64,000 nt of DNA from Cysteiniphilum sp. JM-1 (GTDB lineage: Bacteria; Pseudomonadota; Gammaproteobacteria; Francisellales; Francisellaceae), in contig NZ_VXKS01000011.1 of NCBI RefSeq assembly GCF_008711525.1, forward strand, positions 1 through 64,000. Direction: 5' to 3'. This document shows, one piece after another, positions 45,824 through 54,642 of the stretch. A program made the position numbers and the translations under genes. The notes under the pieces are model-generated. The model was not told the origin of the DNA, did no database searches, and saw only the letters and a program-made list of their open reading frames with translations. Position 1 is the stretch's first letter; every line of letters begins with the position of its first letter.

Positions 45824-47626
45824 ATGTATCTAAATGTTAGAAAAACAGTATTATTGTGTGCATTGAGTTTAGGCTGTGCTGTCACAGTAAATGCAGCAAA
45901 CAGCAGTGCTTGTGGTGGTTATGGCGATACACTATTTGGAGACCATGTTTGCGTGTTTGACGCCAGCCAAAGCCAAGTAAATATCAATGATATTGCAGGA
46001 AACATCAATACACAAATGCAGGACGATCAGTTTGGATCAAATGGATATGCACTGTTATTTAAACCAGGTAATTATAGTGGCACGAATGTTGAAGCTGGCT
46101 ATTATACTCAGGTGGCAGGTTTGGGGCTCAACCCGAATGATACAACCATAGGCAGTGTACAAGTCACACACCTAAGAAATGGTACAAGTTTAGATACATT
46201 TTGGCGTTCAGCAGAAAACTTCACAGTGCCAGGCAATGATACATGGGCGGTATCTCAAGCCTCGCCAATGCGGAGTGTCAATATAAAAGGTGATTTATGG
46301 TTGGCGCAAAAAGATCCAAACGCACCTGATCCATATCACCCATACGGTTATGCTAGTGGCGGGTTCTTGGCAAATATAACGGCTAATAATGCCGTGCAAT
46401 CAATAACACAGCAGCAGTGGCTATCAAGAAATAGTACAGTTGGCAACTGGTCTAATGGCGTTTGGAATCAGGTGTTCGTTGGTGTCAATGGAGCGCCTGC
46501 AGAAGGTGATTGGGCTCAATTTCCGTATACCGTTGTTGGTAGCACGCCAAGCATTCAGGAAAAACCTTATTTAGCTTTTGAAAACGGAAGCTTTGAGATA
46601 GTTGTACCAAAATATAATGCTCAAGCAAGTCATGGGGCAAGCGACTTAAGTAATGGGGCTGCTATTATTCCGCAGTCACAGTTTGTTATTGTGAAGCCAA
46701 GCATGAGTGCTAGTGATATTAATCAAGCGATTCAAGCTAAAGCGGGTCAGCCATGCGCTGTAATCTTTACACCTGGGCAGTATAATTTAACGGATACGAT
46801 TAATATTAACCAAGCTAATACCGTGGTGTTTGGTTTGGGTGTGCCGGTATTAACTGCTGTATCACCACATAAATCGATTATGCAAGTCAATGCCAGTGGT
46901 GTTAAAGTTGCCGGTATCGTTTTTGAGGCAGGCTCTAATGATGCTATTAATGCCAACGACCCTTCTTTATTGCAAATTGGTGTAAATGGACAGGATCATG
47001 GTAACGCAAATGATCCGACGACTTTGTCAGATGTTTACTGCCGAGTTGGTGGTAGGGTTGAGGCGCAAACGCAAAGCTGTATTACGGTAAATGATAGTTA
47101 CACCATCTTGGATAACCTGTGGTTGTGGCGTGCAGATCATGGTGTAGGTGCTGGTAGTTGGGATCAGGATGCTGCACAAACAGGTTTAATTGTTAATGGA
47201 CATAATGTGATTGCCTATGGTTTGGCTGTTGAACATTTCAGGGGCAATCAGGTGATTTGGAATGGCGATAATGGTAGCGTGTATTTTTACCAGTCAGAGT
47301 TACCTTATGATGTGCCGGCAAATTTTGCCGTTCCGGCATCGTTTAAAATTGCGGATCAAGTAGTCCACTTTAATGGCTATGGTTTTGGTGTATATAGTGT
47401 ATTTAGAAATACATCAGGTAATACATACAGTCAGTCCGCGATTGAAGCACCTGATCATACGGGAATTACGCTCAAGCACATGGTTGATGTCAATATAAAT
47501 ATCAATAAATCAACAGCTGAAACAATAAAAAATGTAGTGCATACAACCGATAACAAAAACTTTGGATCTGATGCTTCTGCTTTTGCAACGCGCACCACAT
47601 TAGATCAATGGTCTGGTAGTAATTAA
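45824..47626 (+). CDS. Secreted double parallel beta-helix protein (pectate-lyase-3/GH55-like)
   Basis: The protein is 600 aa with a signal peptide cleaved near VNAAN (about residue 25). Two beta-helix halves are suggested by repeated blocks: YALLFKPGNYSGTNVEAGYY with QVAGLGLNPNDTTIG in the first half, and AVIFTPGQYNLTDTININQA with TVVFGLGVPVLTAV in the second. Blocks such as FWRSAENF, WAVSQASPMR, QQQWLSRNS and LWLWRADHG match a large family often mislabelled adenylyl cyclase or factor 5/8-type in actinobacteria and fungi. No C-terminal carbohydrate-binding module is present. Substrate is probably a beta-glucan or other polysaccharide, by inference. AAGGAG lies 6 nt before this ATG. Confidence 0.75.
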   Translation: MYLNVRKTVLLCALSLGCAVTVNAANSSACGGYGDTLFGDHVCVFDASQSQVNINDIAGNINTQMQDDQFGSNGYALLFKPGNYSGTNVEAGYYTQVAGLGLNPNDTTIGSVQVTHLRNGTSLDTFWRSAENFTVPGNDTWAVSQASPMRSVNIKGDLWLAQKDPNAPDPYHPYGYASGGFLANITANNAVQSITQQQWLSRNSTVGNWSNGVWNQVFVGVNGAPAEGDWAQFPYTVVGSTPSIQEKPYLAFENGSFEIVVPKYNAQASHGASDLSNGAAIIPQSQFVIVKPSMSASDINQAIQAKAGQPCAVIFTPGQYNLTDTININQANTVVFGLGVPVLTAVSPHKSIMQVNASGVKVAGIVFEAGSNDAINANDPSLLQIGVNGQDHGNANDPTTLSDVYCRVGGRVEAQTQSCITVNDSYTILDNLWLWRADHGVGAGSWDQDAAQTGLIVNGHNVIAYGLAVEHFRGNQVIWNGDNGSVYFYQSELPYDVPANFAVPASFKIADQVVHFNGYGFGVYSVFRNTSGNTYSQSAIEAPDHTGITLKHMVDVNININKSTAETIKNVVHTTDNKNFGSDASAFATRTTLDQWSGSN

Positions 47627-47757
47627 CCTTGGATTACTCGTTAGCTGCATCTAATGTTACGGCGTATGCTGTGAATGGTTAGTCTAAAACCATCACATCG
47701 GATTCTTAGTGGAGTATCTAATTAAAGATGCTTGGCAACATTTGGTAGGGGGAAGCA

Positions 47758-47798
47758 AATACAATCGTTATCTTATATTGTAGGGCAACGATTGTATT
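47758..47798. repeat. Perfect 12-bp inverted repeat upstream of a secreted protein gene
   Basis: aatacaatcgtt (47758-47769) and aacgattgtatt (47787-47798) are separated by 17 nt. It lies 112 bp ahead of the gene at 47911 and 132 bp after the beta-helix gene. There is no T-run, so an operator or mRNA hairpin is more likely than a terminator. Confidence 0.5.
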
Positions 47799-47910
47799 GA
47801 AGACAAAAGGATGTCCACAATTTATTCTACATGACTTAATGATAATGACATACATGCTACAAAGGACGTCAGGTTAAATTTGAAAATAATCAGAAGGTAA
47901 AGGAGTGACA

Positions 47911-49431
47911 ATGTTATATTTGAAAAAATTTTTTATTCTAACACCATTATGTGTTGCGGGTTTAATGGTGGGGCAGGCTGTGTCGGCAGACCCTATGTAT
48001 ATAAAAATTATCAACGATACAAATCAGACAATTTATCCTTTGGTAACAGCGATGGTGAATAAACAACTTATCGACTGTACGGGAGACCCTAGTATAGAGA
48101 AAAATGGTATTGCGACTAATACAGCGGTGACTATAAATTTAGCGTCAAATTGTTGGAATGCAGGGCGAGTTTTTATCGGTCAAAGTTCCATTGTTGGCAT
48201 GCAGCCTAATGCACCGCTTGCTCCAGACAGCAAATATCCTTATCAATTATTAGAGTATACTTTCAGTCATGGGGACACGGTTGACTATGATTTTTCGGCA
48301 GTTGATGCGTTTAGTGATATTCCAGTTGCTATGGAAGCTTTTATGCCAACGACATCACAACCCCAAATTGGATGGGTTGGAATGAATAATCAGCAAACTT
48401 ATTATCAAGATGCAATGAGCAAATTCTCAAACGCAGCAAATTGGCCATTTTATAAAGGAGATGATGGTCAACCTGTTTTGGATAAGATGCCAGGAGCATA
48501 TAATTTGTTTGCTCATCCTGAGTTAGCTGAACAGAGCAAAGGGGATCTGATAAGACAGTCTTTGGAGCATAAATGGTTTGATGTTTGGTATAATCAAAGT
48601 AGTACGGCTTGTGACGAAGATCCAACATCTCATTGTAGAGAGTTCCAGCAAAAAGTCAGGGGTGTTATTAATGGCTTTGTTGAAAACTATCTGCTTTCTA
48701 AAAAAGAGGCAATTACGCCTGAGAATATTGCGACTGTTATCGCTAATGCCCAAAATCGCTCTAAGATTCTTACAAATATTTATGGCTATGTACCATTTAT
48801 CACCGCACCTGATCCAAAATATCCAACAGATCCCAAGAAAAACATATGGCCTTATATTGATGATCATCAAAGTATACACCTTGGGTCTCATGTCACGGAT
48901 CTATTGCGTGGTGGGTTAGCTGATGATAGTGATCACGCTGATAGCATTAACTGCAGTGATAAATATGTGCTTGATCCGTATACTATTTTTATGCACGATA
49001 AGACACCGCCTAATTTAGGGCTTCAGATCTATGCTTTTTCAATTGATGATTCAATTGGGAATTTATATGTACCTAATTACAAGGGGATAGTGCTTGATGT
49101 GGGAAGCACAAAAAGTTTGCCTAATACATCACCGTATACACCACCGCCGCCACCAAGTGAGTACAATATTAATATTGGTGGTGGTTGGACAACTATCACG
49201 GGTAATGTATGTGGCAAGGCGGTTGCTAATGAGTCGGTCATTCCGCTGAGCTTTGATAAAACGTGTGACGTGAGTTTAACGATGAATAAAGGACAGAGCA
49301 CTGACAATACAGAGTTTCATTTAGAGAAAAACTCAAGCGGCAATCTTGTTCTTTCAAACTGTAGTGGAAACATTTGTCAGCAAATTAACGTTGATGCCAA
49401 AAACATTTATTTACCCGGAGCACCTGCCTAA
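47911..49431 (+). CDS. Secreted protein, possibly thaumatin/GH64-like
   Basis: The protein is 506 aa with a signal peptide ending QAVSA (about residue 26). The mature N-terminus (MYIKIINDTNQTIYPLVTA, NCWNAGRVFIGQSS, and VDYDFSAVDAFSDIPVAMEA) recalls thaumatin-like and GH64 beta-1,3-glucanase proteins; I put this at moderate probability only. After a proline-rich linker (YTPPPPPSEY, about residue 410) comes a separate C-terminal domain of about 95 residues with four Cys. AAAGGAG lies 5 nt before the ATG. Together with the beta-helix protein upstream it suggests a secreted glucan-attacking or binding pair. Confidence 0.5.
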   Translation: MLYLKKFFILTPLCVAGLMVGQAVSADPMYIKIINDTNQTIYPLVTAMVNKQLIDCTGDPSIEKNGIATNTAVTINLASNCWNAGRVFIGQSSIVGMQPNAPLAPDSKYPYQLLEYTFSHGDTVDYDFSAVDAFSDIPVAMEAFMPTTSQPQIGWVGMNNQQTYYQDAMSKFSNAANWPFYKGDDGQPVLDKMPGAYNLFAHPELAEQSKGDLIRQSLEHKWFDVWYNQSSTACDEDPTSHCREFQQKVRGVINGFVENYLLSKKEAITPENIATVIANAQNRSKILTNIYGYVPFITAPDPKYPTDPKKNIWPYIDDHQSIHLGSHVTDLLRGGLADDSDHADSINCSDKYVLDPYTIFMHDKTPPNLGLQIYAFSIDDSIGNLYVPNYKGIVLDVGSTKSLPNTSPYTPPPPPSEYNINIGGGWTTITGNVCGKAVANESVIPLSFDKTCDVSLTMNKGQSTDNTEFHLEKNSSGNLVLSNCSGNICQQINVDAKNIYLPGAPA

Positions 49432-49486
49432 TGGTTTCTTAAAATCAACGTAAATAGAGGGGGGGAAAATTATCACATTAGCCTGT

Positions 49487-50236
49487 TTAATAGGCATAAA
49501 CATCAAATCGGCTACTTTTACCAATCACTTGACTGGTCGGTTTTTGATGGTCAATAAAATCGCCCAAGCGCGGGCGTTTAACGACTATCTTCTTAGGACT
49601 TAATGTTTTAGCCTGATGGAAAAGGAGCTGATTGCTTTGCTCATCAATGCCTACCAAATCATGCAATAATTGCATATTCTTTTTGACCTTGGCACTTTTG
49701 GTGCGCTCAGGAAACATCGGGTCAAGATAGATTACATCATATTTAGCCACTTGATGAACATGATTAAGCTGAATTGAATTGGCAAAGTAAAGATTAATTC
49801 TATCGGCAATTACTGCTAAATTTGGTTCTTCTTTGGCGCGTCGTAAGCCATCTTGAAGCAGAAAAAATACATGAGGGTTTTGCTCAATCGCATCGATAGT
49901 ATGCCCTCGTGCGGCAAGAGAAAAACTATCCTGCCCAAGGCCTGCAGTCATATCTAGAATGCTGAGCTTATCTTTGCCTTTCCCTTCAATTGCTTTAATT
50001 AAATCAAGTTTTGCGGTATTGGGTTTGATGCGATTTTGAATGTCAGTGCTATTGAAATCAACATAGAGTGTTAATAATGAATCGCTATGCTTTAGTGTGA
50101 GCACATCATCTTCATACTCAAGATAAAATGAGTGCTTAGGGATGGAGCTTACTCTATTGATAGATATAGATTTAAGCATCTCTAAATCAGGTGAGATTGC
50201 CGTGCTGTGTGATATGAGATAGTTTATGGATTGCAT
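49487..50236 (-). CDS. rsmJ: 16S rRNA (guanine1516-N2)-methyltransferase
   Basis: The protein is 249 aa. Motif I is ILDMTAGLGQDSFSLA, the catalytic region IYLDPMFPERTKSAKVKK, and the C-terminal block IVVKRPRLGDFIDHQKPT is diagnostic of RsmJ (YhiQ). It modifies G1516 of 16S rRNA. It follows xerC by 12 bp on the same strand and is probably co-transcribed. Confidence 0.95.
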   Translation of the reverse strand: MQSINYLISHSTAISPDLEMLKSISINRVSSIPKHSFYLEYEDDVLTLKHSDSLLTLYVDFNSTDIQNRIKPNTAKLDLIKAIEGKGKDKLSILDMTAGLGQDSFSLAARGHTIDAIEQNPHVFFLLQDGLRRAKEEPNLAVIADRINLYFANSIQLNHVHQVAKYDVIYLDPMFPERTKSAKVKKNMQLLHDLVGIDEQSNQLLFHQAKTLSPKKIVVKRPRLGDFIDHQKPTSQVIGKSSRFDVYAY

Positions 50237-50248
50237 ATATTAGAAGTC

Positions 50249-51130
50249 TTATTTTTTACGTTTAGCGCGTGGATGGGTTTGATCATAGACACTTGCCAGT
50301 TGTTGAAAATCAAGGTGTGTATAAATTTGAGTGGTTGAAATATCGCTATGCCCTAATAGGTTTTGCACGGCAACAAGATCTCTTGATGATTCAAGCAAAT
50401 GGCTGGCAAAGGCGTGCCTTAGCATATGCGGATGGATATGTTTTGGTGCGTGTTCAAGTGCAAATTTTTCAAAGCGCTTCTGAATGCTGCGCGCTTGAAT
50501 GGGGGTGCCTTTAAAGGTGGTAAAAAGATAGTCATGGGCACAGTTTAAACTTTGACGTATGTTTAACCATTTATTGATGGCGCTAACTGCTTTATCACCG
50601 ATTGGCACGATGCGTTCTTTATTGCCTTTGCCAAATACGCGAATGGTTTTTTGTGAGAAATCGATTTGTTCAAAACGTAATTGGGCTAATTCACTAAGGC
50701 GTAGTCCGCTACTATAGATAACTTCAAGCATGGCAAGATCGCGCAGTTCTAAATCATCATCGCTTTTATAGTCCAATATCTGCTGCATTTGATCAACATC
50801 AAGCGTTTTGGGAAGCTTCTTTGGTGCTTTAGGCGCTTTGATAGCATAAGAAGGATCTTTTGTGATTATTTCATTGCTTAACAAATAGCGGAAAAAGGAT
50901 TTAACAGCACTTAATTTACGTTGAATCGATTTGGGACTAATACCTTGACTATGCAATGTCTTAAGCCAGAGTTTGATCTCTTGTGATGTACTTTCAGCAA
51001 GTGCCTTGTCTTTGCTTTGCAAAAAGACATCAAAGCCATGTAAATCTTGCCTGTAGGCATCGATGGTGAGATCAGAGTAATTGCGCTCAAATTTTAGGTG
51101 ATGCAAAAAGTTATTAAGTTCTGAGTTCAT
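50249..51130 (-). CDS. xerC: Site-specific tyrosine recombinase XerC
   Basis: The protein is 293 aa. An N-terminal SAM-like core-binding domain (FERNYSDLTIDAYRQDL) precedes the catalytic domain. Catalytic residues are Arg in YSSGLRLSELAQL, Lys in GKGNKERIVPI, HMLRHAFASHLLES (H-x-x-R), LGHSDISTTQIYTH (His, Tyr nucleophile). The C-terminal HPRAKRKK tail and LDFQQLASVYDQ favour XerC over XerD. It resolves chromosome dimers at dif with XerD and FtsK. No dif site is visible in the window. Confidence 0.93.
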   Translation of the reverse strand: MNSELNNFLHHLKFERNYSDLTIDAYRQDLHGFDVFLQSKDKALAESTSQEIKLWLKTLHSQGISPKSIQRKLSAVKSFFRYLLSNEIITKDPSYAIKAPKAPKKLPKTLDVDQMQQILDYKSDDDLELRDLAMLEVIYSSGLRLSELAQLRFEQIDFSQKTIRVFGKGNKERIVPIGDKAVSAINKWLNIRQSLNCAHDYLFTTFKGTPIQARSIQKRFEKFALEHAPKHIHPHMLRHAFASHLLESSRDLVAVQNLLGHSDISTTQIYTHLDFQQLASVYDQTHPRAKRKK

Positions 51131-51200
51131 CTAAACTTGTGCCTGCGCATGGTTTTTTTGTATTTGTCATGAGTATATACTCATCGCGACAAGAAAAAAT

Positions 51201-51245
51201 AAAAAAAGCAGAAAAAGCAGAAAAAGCAAAAAAAGCAAAAAAGCG
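51201..51245 (+). repeat. A-rich 9-nt tandem repeat (agcagaaaa/agcaaaaaa) in frame with thiN
   Basis: About four imperfect copies of a 9-nt unit run into the thiN start region. The frame of thiN is open through the whole tract, where it would read Lys-Ser-Arg/Lys-Ser-Lys repeats. Because the unit is a multiple of three, slippage would keep the frame. Confidence 0.6.
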
Positions 51246-51254
51246 AGTGATCCT

Positions 51255-51911
51255 TTGGCAAAAAAAGCAGTTCTATTAATTAATGGCGAGATCGATATCG
51301 CGTTTTGCGAATCTTATATCTGTCAGCATTTAGATGATTTACCGATTTATTGTGCTGATGGGGCGTTTAATCAGATTCAAAATGTCAAAAGTCTTGTTAA
51401 CAAAGTACGGATGATTATTGGTGACGGTGACTCGATTGATCATGCTAAGCGCTTAAACATCCCATATCAGCAAGATGATGATCAATATTCTACCGATTTT
51501 GAGAAGGCGTTAAACCATTTACGACAACACGGATATCGTGAGTTATTTTTATTCGGGTTTGGTGGTCGGGAAATGGATCACTACCTTGGCAATATATCGA
51601 CCTTGCTTAGGCATCAGCATCAACTCAAATGTCAAGTGATTGATCGTTATGGTGTTTCACAGTTAATGCATCAAAACATGCATATAACCAATACTAAAGG
51701 AAAAATGGTCTCAATTGTGCCGCTATTTGAGTTGGTTGATTTAACATTACAAGGGTTCGCCTTTGATTTGGATCAATATACATTACGCTTTGGTGAAGAG
51801 CTGGGCATTCGTAATCATGCACTTCAAGATGAGCTGCTTATTGACTATTCACAGGGCAGTGGCTTGCTGTTCTTGTCGCATGATCCCTATCATAGATCGC
51901 TGTCAAAATAA
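51255..51911 (+). CDS. thiN: Thiamine pyrophosphokinase
   Basis: The protein is 218 aa. IIGDGDSIDHAKRL is the GDxDS motif, QYSTDFEKAL the D-K-T/S-D-x-E-K/A-A motif, and GFGGREMDHYLGNISTL the GGRxDHxxxN motif. It transfers pyrophosphate from ATP to thiamine, making TPP, the ligand of the riboswitch at 24274. No ATG exists near the N-terminus, so TTG 51255 (giving MAKKAVLLINGE) is the likely start, or a rare codon further up the open A-rich tract. Confidence 0.88.
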   Translation: MAKKAVLLINGEIDIAFCESYICQHLDDLPIYCADGAFNQIQNVKSLVNKVRMIIGDGDSIDHAKRLNIPYQQDDDQYSTDFEKALNHLRQHGYRELFLFGFGGREMDHYLGNISTLLRHQHQLKCQVIDRYGVSQLMHQNMHITNTKGKMVSIVPLFELVDLTLQGFAFDLDQYTLRFGEELGIRNHALQDELLIDYSQGSGLLFLSHDPYHRSLSK

Positions 51912-51940
51912 AATAGTTGCTATTGCGCATATAAAATGAT

Positions 51941-51967
51941 TTGTTTTTTATACAGTCTTGCTATACT
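51941..51967 (+). promoter_or_regulatory. Extended -10 promoter of the cold-shock gene
   Basis: tgcTATACT (51959-51967) is a good extended -10. TTGTTT at 51941-51946 is a weak -35 with 15-nt spacing. It implies a 5' leader of about 135 nt, the length common for cspA-family mRNAs. Confidence 0.5.
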
Positions 51968-52108
51968 GAGTGCGACTTTTTGGTCTTTGAGTGATTTTTG
52001 TTCTTATATGTGAGTGATTTTATCATGCTGCATATACCCACTAAGCGCATAAGAGTACATGGAGTCAGTAAAGTTTAATTTAAATAATATAGTAAGAGAG
52101 TATAGGAT

Positions 52109-52315
52109 ATGTCGCAACAAACAGGTGCCGTAAAATTTTTTAATGAAACAAAAGGCTTTGGTTTTATCAAGCCAGACAATGGTGGTTCTGATCTTTTCGT
52201 TCACGTAACTGCATTAAACGGTTTACAATCATTAGCTAATGATCAACGCGTTTCATTTGATATCGAAGATGGCCGCCGTGGTCCACAAGCAGTAAACGTT
52301 CAAATTGCTGGATAA
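52109..52315 (+). CDS. Cold-shock domain protein (CspA family)
   Basis: The 68-aa OB-fold protein has RNP1 (KGFGFIKPD) and RNP2 (DLFVHVTAL). It acts as an RNA chaperone. AGAGAGTATAGG precedes the ATG. The long leader suggests post-transcriptional control by temperature. It is monocistronic, with its own promoter and terminator. Confidence 0.96.
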   Translation: MSQQTGAVKFFNETKGFGFIKPDNGGSDLFVHVTALNGLQSLANDQRVSFDIEDGRRGPQAVNVQIAG

Positions 52316-52326
52316 TTTATTTCATT

Positions 52327-52351
52327 AAAAGCGCTTCTAGGAGTGCTTTTT
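52327..52351 (+). terminator. Terminator of the cold-shock gene
   Basis: The stem aaagcgcttc / ggagtgcttt (10 bp including G-U pairs) is followed by a short T-run. It starts 12 nt after the stop codon. Confidence 0.75.
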
Positions 52352-52389
52352 CATTACTTCAAATATTTCATTATTGTGAGATTTGACCT

Positions 52390-52466
52390 CGGGGCGTAGC
52401 GCAGCCTGGTAGCGCGTTAGCATGGGGTGCTAAAGGTCGTGGGTTCAAATCCCGCCGTCCCGACCA
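52390..52466 (+). tRNA. tRNA-Pro (GGG)
   Basis: The 77-nt cloverleaf has acceptor stem CGGGGCG/CGTCCCG, anticodon stem TTAGC/GCTAA with loop ATGGGGT (anticodon GGG), T-arm GTGGGTTCAAATCCCGC and an encoded CCA end. It reads CCC and CCU codons. Confidence 0.97.
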
Positions 52467-52475
52467 TTGTTATGT

Positions 52476-53153
52476 TTATTCAATAATATCAATTTGACCT
52501 TTGTCATTGGCTATGAGCAATATATCGGCAGGGTTAACTGCAAATAAACCATTGCAAACTACACCGGTGATTTGATTGATTTGCTGTTCAAGTTTCAATG
52601 GGTTATCGATCATCAGGTTATGGATATCAATAATAATATTGCCATTGTCAGTGATTACACCTTCACGATAGATCGCTTGACCGCCTAGCTTTATTAATTC
52701 CTTGGCAACATAACTGCGCGCCATAGGAATAACTTCAATCGGCAATGGAAAGCGCCCTAGTTGAGGTACTAGCTTGGTTTTATCAATAATACAAATAAAT
52801 TTGTCACTGGCAACACGGCAAATTTTCTCGCGCGTTAATGCAGCCCCCCCACCTTTGATCAGCTCTCGATGTCTGTTTGCTTCGTCAGCGCCGTCGATAT
52901 AAATATCGACTTTATTTGGATAGTTTAAATCAACGACTTCAAAGCCATGTGCCTTGAGGCGTTTAGTGCTTTCCTCAGAACTTGAGACAGTTAGCTCAAT
53001 TTTGGACTTGATTTTCACAAGTTCATCAATAAAAAAATTAACGGTTGAGCCTGTACCAACACCAACGGTCATTCCCGGTTTGATATATTCAATTGCGGCA
53101 GTTGCAGCAATTTTTTTTAATTCATTTTGATCTGTTTTTTTATTGAAAAACAT
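52476..53153 (-). CDS. rpiA: Ribose-5-phosphate isomerase A
   Basis: The protein is 225 aa. [17 protein letters not shown] is the phosphate-binding loop, [13 protein letters not shown] the active-site Asp block, and [14 protein letters not shown] the catalytic Lys/Glu block. It interconverts ribose 5-phosphate and ribulose 5-phosphate in the pentose phosphate pathway. It ends 9 bp from the convergent tRNA-Pro gene. Confidence 0.97.
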   Translation of the reverse strand: MFFNKKTDQNELKKIAATAAIEYIKPGMTVGVGTGSTVNFFIDELVKIKSKIELTVSSSEESTKRLKAHGFEVVDLNYPNKVDIYIDGADEANRHRELIKGGGAALTREKICRVASDKFICIIDKTKLVPQLGRFPLPIEVIPMARSYVAKELIKLGGQAIYREGVITDNGNIIIDIHNLMIDNPLKLEQQINQITGVVCNGLFAVNPADILLIANDKGQIDIIE

Positions 53154-53553
53154 AAGTAGTAATATCCAATTAATCGCGTTAGGTGGCTTATTTTGGCATA
53201 TTTATGGGGGATTACAAAGGTGGATCGCAGTTAAAAATAAGTCAATACTATAGATTATGATGATATGTAGTAATTAGGAATAAAGCAAAATAGTAAGAAA
53301 CTCTACAGATTGTCTTGGATGGAGAGGGTGTGGAATGATCATAATATGGCGTTTGTGATCAAAATATAAGCTAAATTTATGGAAATGGCAAATTTCTCAC
53401 AAAGATTTAGTTAAAATCCTACAGATTTTGATAATTGTTTTGTCCATAATGTCACTCATGCAACGGATGGCGACCTTAACGGATGAAGGTAGAAATGGAT
53501 AGCCCCCCCCGCACGGATGAATTTTAATAGGATATGGATATCCTGAAACCCAC
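53154..53553. other. 400-bp intergenic region with short repeats
   Basis: No credible ORF is seen. acggatg occurs three times (53463, 53479, 53513). acctt/aaggt (53473-53490) and aggatat/atatcct (53529-53544) form hairpins. A run of eight C residues lies near 53503. It lies upstream of rpiA and downstream of queG; the second hairpin is near the queG stop and could be a weak terminator. Confidence 0.4.
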
Positions 53554-54642
53554 CTAAATTTTTGCCATCTGTTGCTGAATTCCCCAGTTGATATGCTCTA
53601 AGAGTAAAGCATTGCTAACATGTGTTTGTTTGGCTTTTTCAAGCAGCATAATAATCTCTTTGGAGAAAGGCGCATTACCAAGGGCAATGTAGATATTTCT
53701 AAGCCAAGCCTGATAACCAATTCGGCGAATAGCAGAGCCTTCTGTTTTTTTCAAAAACTCTTGTTCTGACCATTGCGCTAAATCCATCAAACTTTGGTTG
53801 CTTAAGTACGCGCGTGCGAGAAAGTCGGACTCAGCGGTTACAGGCGCTTCCTTATTAATAGGGCATACCAGTTGACAGTCATCACAGCCATAGATGCGAT
53901 TACCAATTGCTTGCCGATATTGGATTGGAATCACACCTTTGTTTTCAATCGTTAAATAAGAGATGCATTTATTGGCATCAATGACTTTATTGTTAACTAT
54001 GGCATTGGTAGGGCATGCTTTAATGCAAGCTTGGCATTTGCCACATTGATCCGTTATAGGCGATTGTGCAAATGCACTAAAGTCAAGATTAGAGTAGATG
54101 CAGCCAATAAAGAAAAATGAACCATCGACTGGGTGTAGGAGATTGCCATTTTTACCGATCCAGCCAAGACCAGCTTTTTCAGCTAATGGCTTTTCTAAAA
54201 CGGGGGCGCTATCTGTGAAAACACGTGCACTGTGTTCTGGAAAAATATTTTGAATGAAATCACTTAGTTTACTTAACTTTTGGCGTAACACCTTGTGATA
54301 GTCGCGACCGTGCGCATAAACAGAAATAGCTGCATTTTCACTTGGTGTTGATAGCGTTTTGCGAATACCTTTGAAGCAATAAGCTTGGGGTAAGTAGTTT
54401 AAACGCACAACAATAACACTTTTAGTGTCTGCAACAAGTTCGTGTGGCGTATAGCGTTTGCTACCATGCTTGATCATGTAATCAAGATCAGCATGATAAC
54501 CTTGTTCAAGCCACTCCTGATACTTAGGGATATACGGATCAAGTAGGCAATCAGTGGCTGATATATCAGAAATACCTTGTGTGGTCAGTGCAAATTGCTT
54601 AATGCTGTTCCACTGTTCTAAGCTTACGCTGTTCGAGTTCAA
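53554..54642 (-). CDS. queG: Epoxyqueuosine reductase
   Basis: The protein is 362 aa. The cobalamin-binding N-terminal part (about 1-190) contains SVIVVRLNYLPQAY and AEKAGLGWIGKNGNLL. Two [4Fe-4S] clusters are bound by CGKCQACIKACP and CDDCQLVCP. The last step of queuosine synthesis in tRNA reduces epoxyqueuosine to queuosine. The start lies 44 nt inside the upstream permease gene; no better start exists downstream before conserved sequence. Confidence 0.95.
   Translation of the reverse strand: MNSNSVSLEQWNSIKQFALTTQGISDISATDCLLDPYIPKYQEWLEQGYHADLDYMIKHGSKRYTPHELVADTKSVIVVRLNYLPQAYCFKGIRKTLSTPSENAAISVYAHGRDYHKVLRQKLSKLSDFIQNIFPEHSARVFTDSAPVLEKPLAEKAGLGWIGKNGNLLHPVDGSFFFIGCIYSNLDFSAFAQSPITDQCGKCQACIKACPTNAIVNNKVIDANKCISYLTIENKGVIPIQYRQAIGNRIYGCDDCQLVCPINKEAPVTAESDFLARAYLSNQSLMDLAQWSEQEFLKKTEGSAIRRIGYQAWLRNIYIALGNAPFSKEIIMLLEKAKQTHVSNALLLEHINWGIQQQMAKI

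Noticed and set aside
51190-51250. Short repeats as a CRISPR array
   Set aside because: The units are 9 nt, adjacent and A-rich with no spacers, and no cas genes are present.
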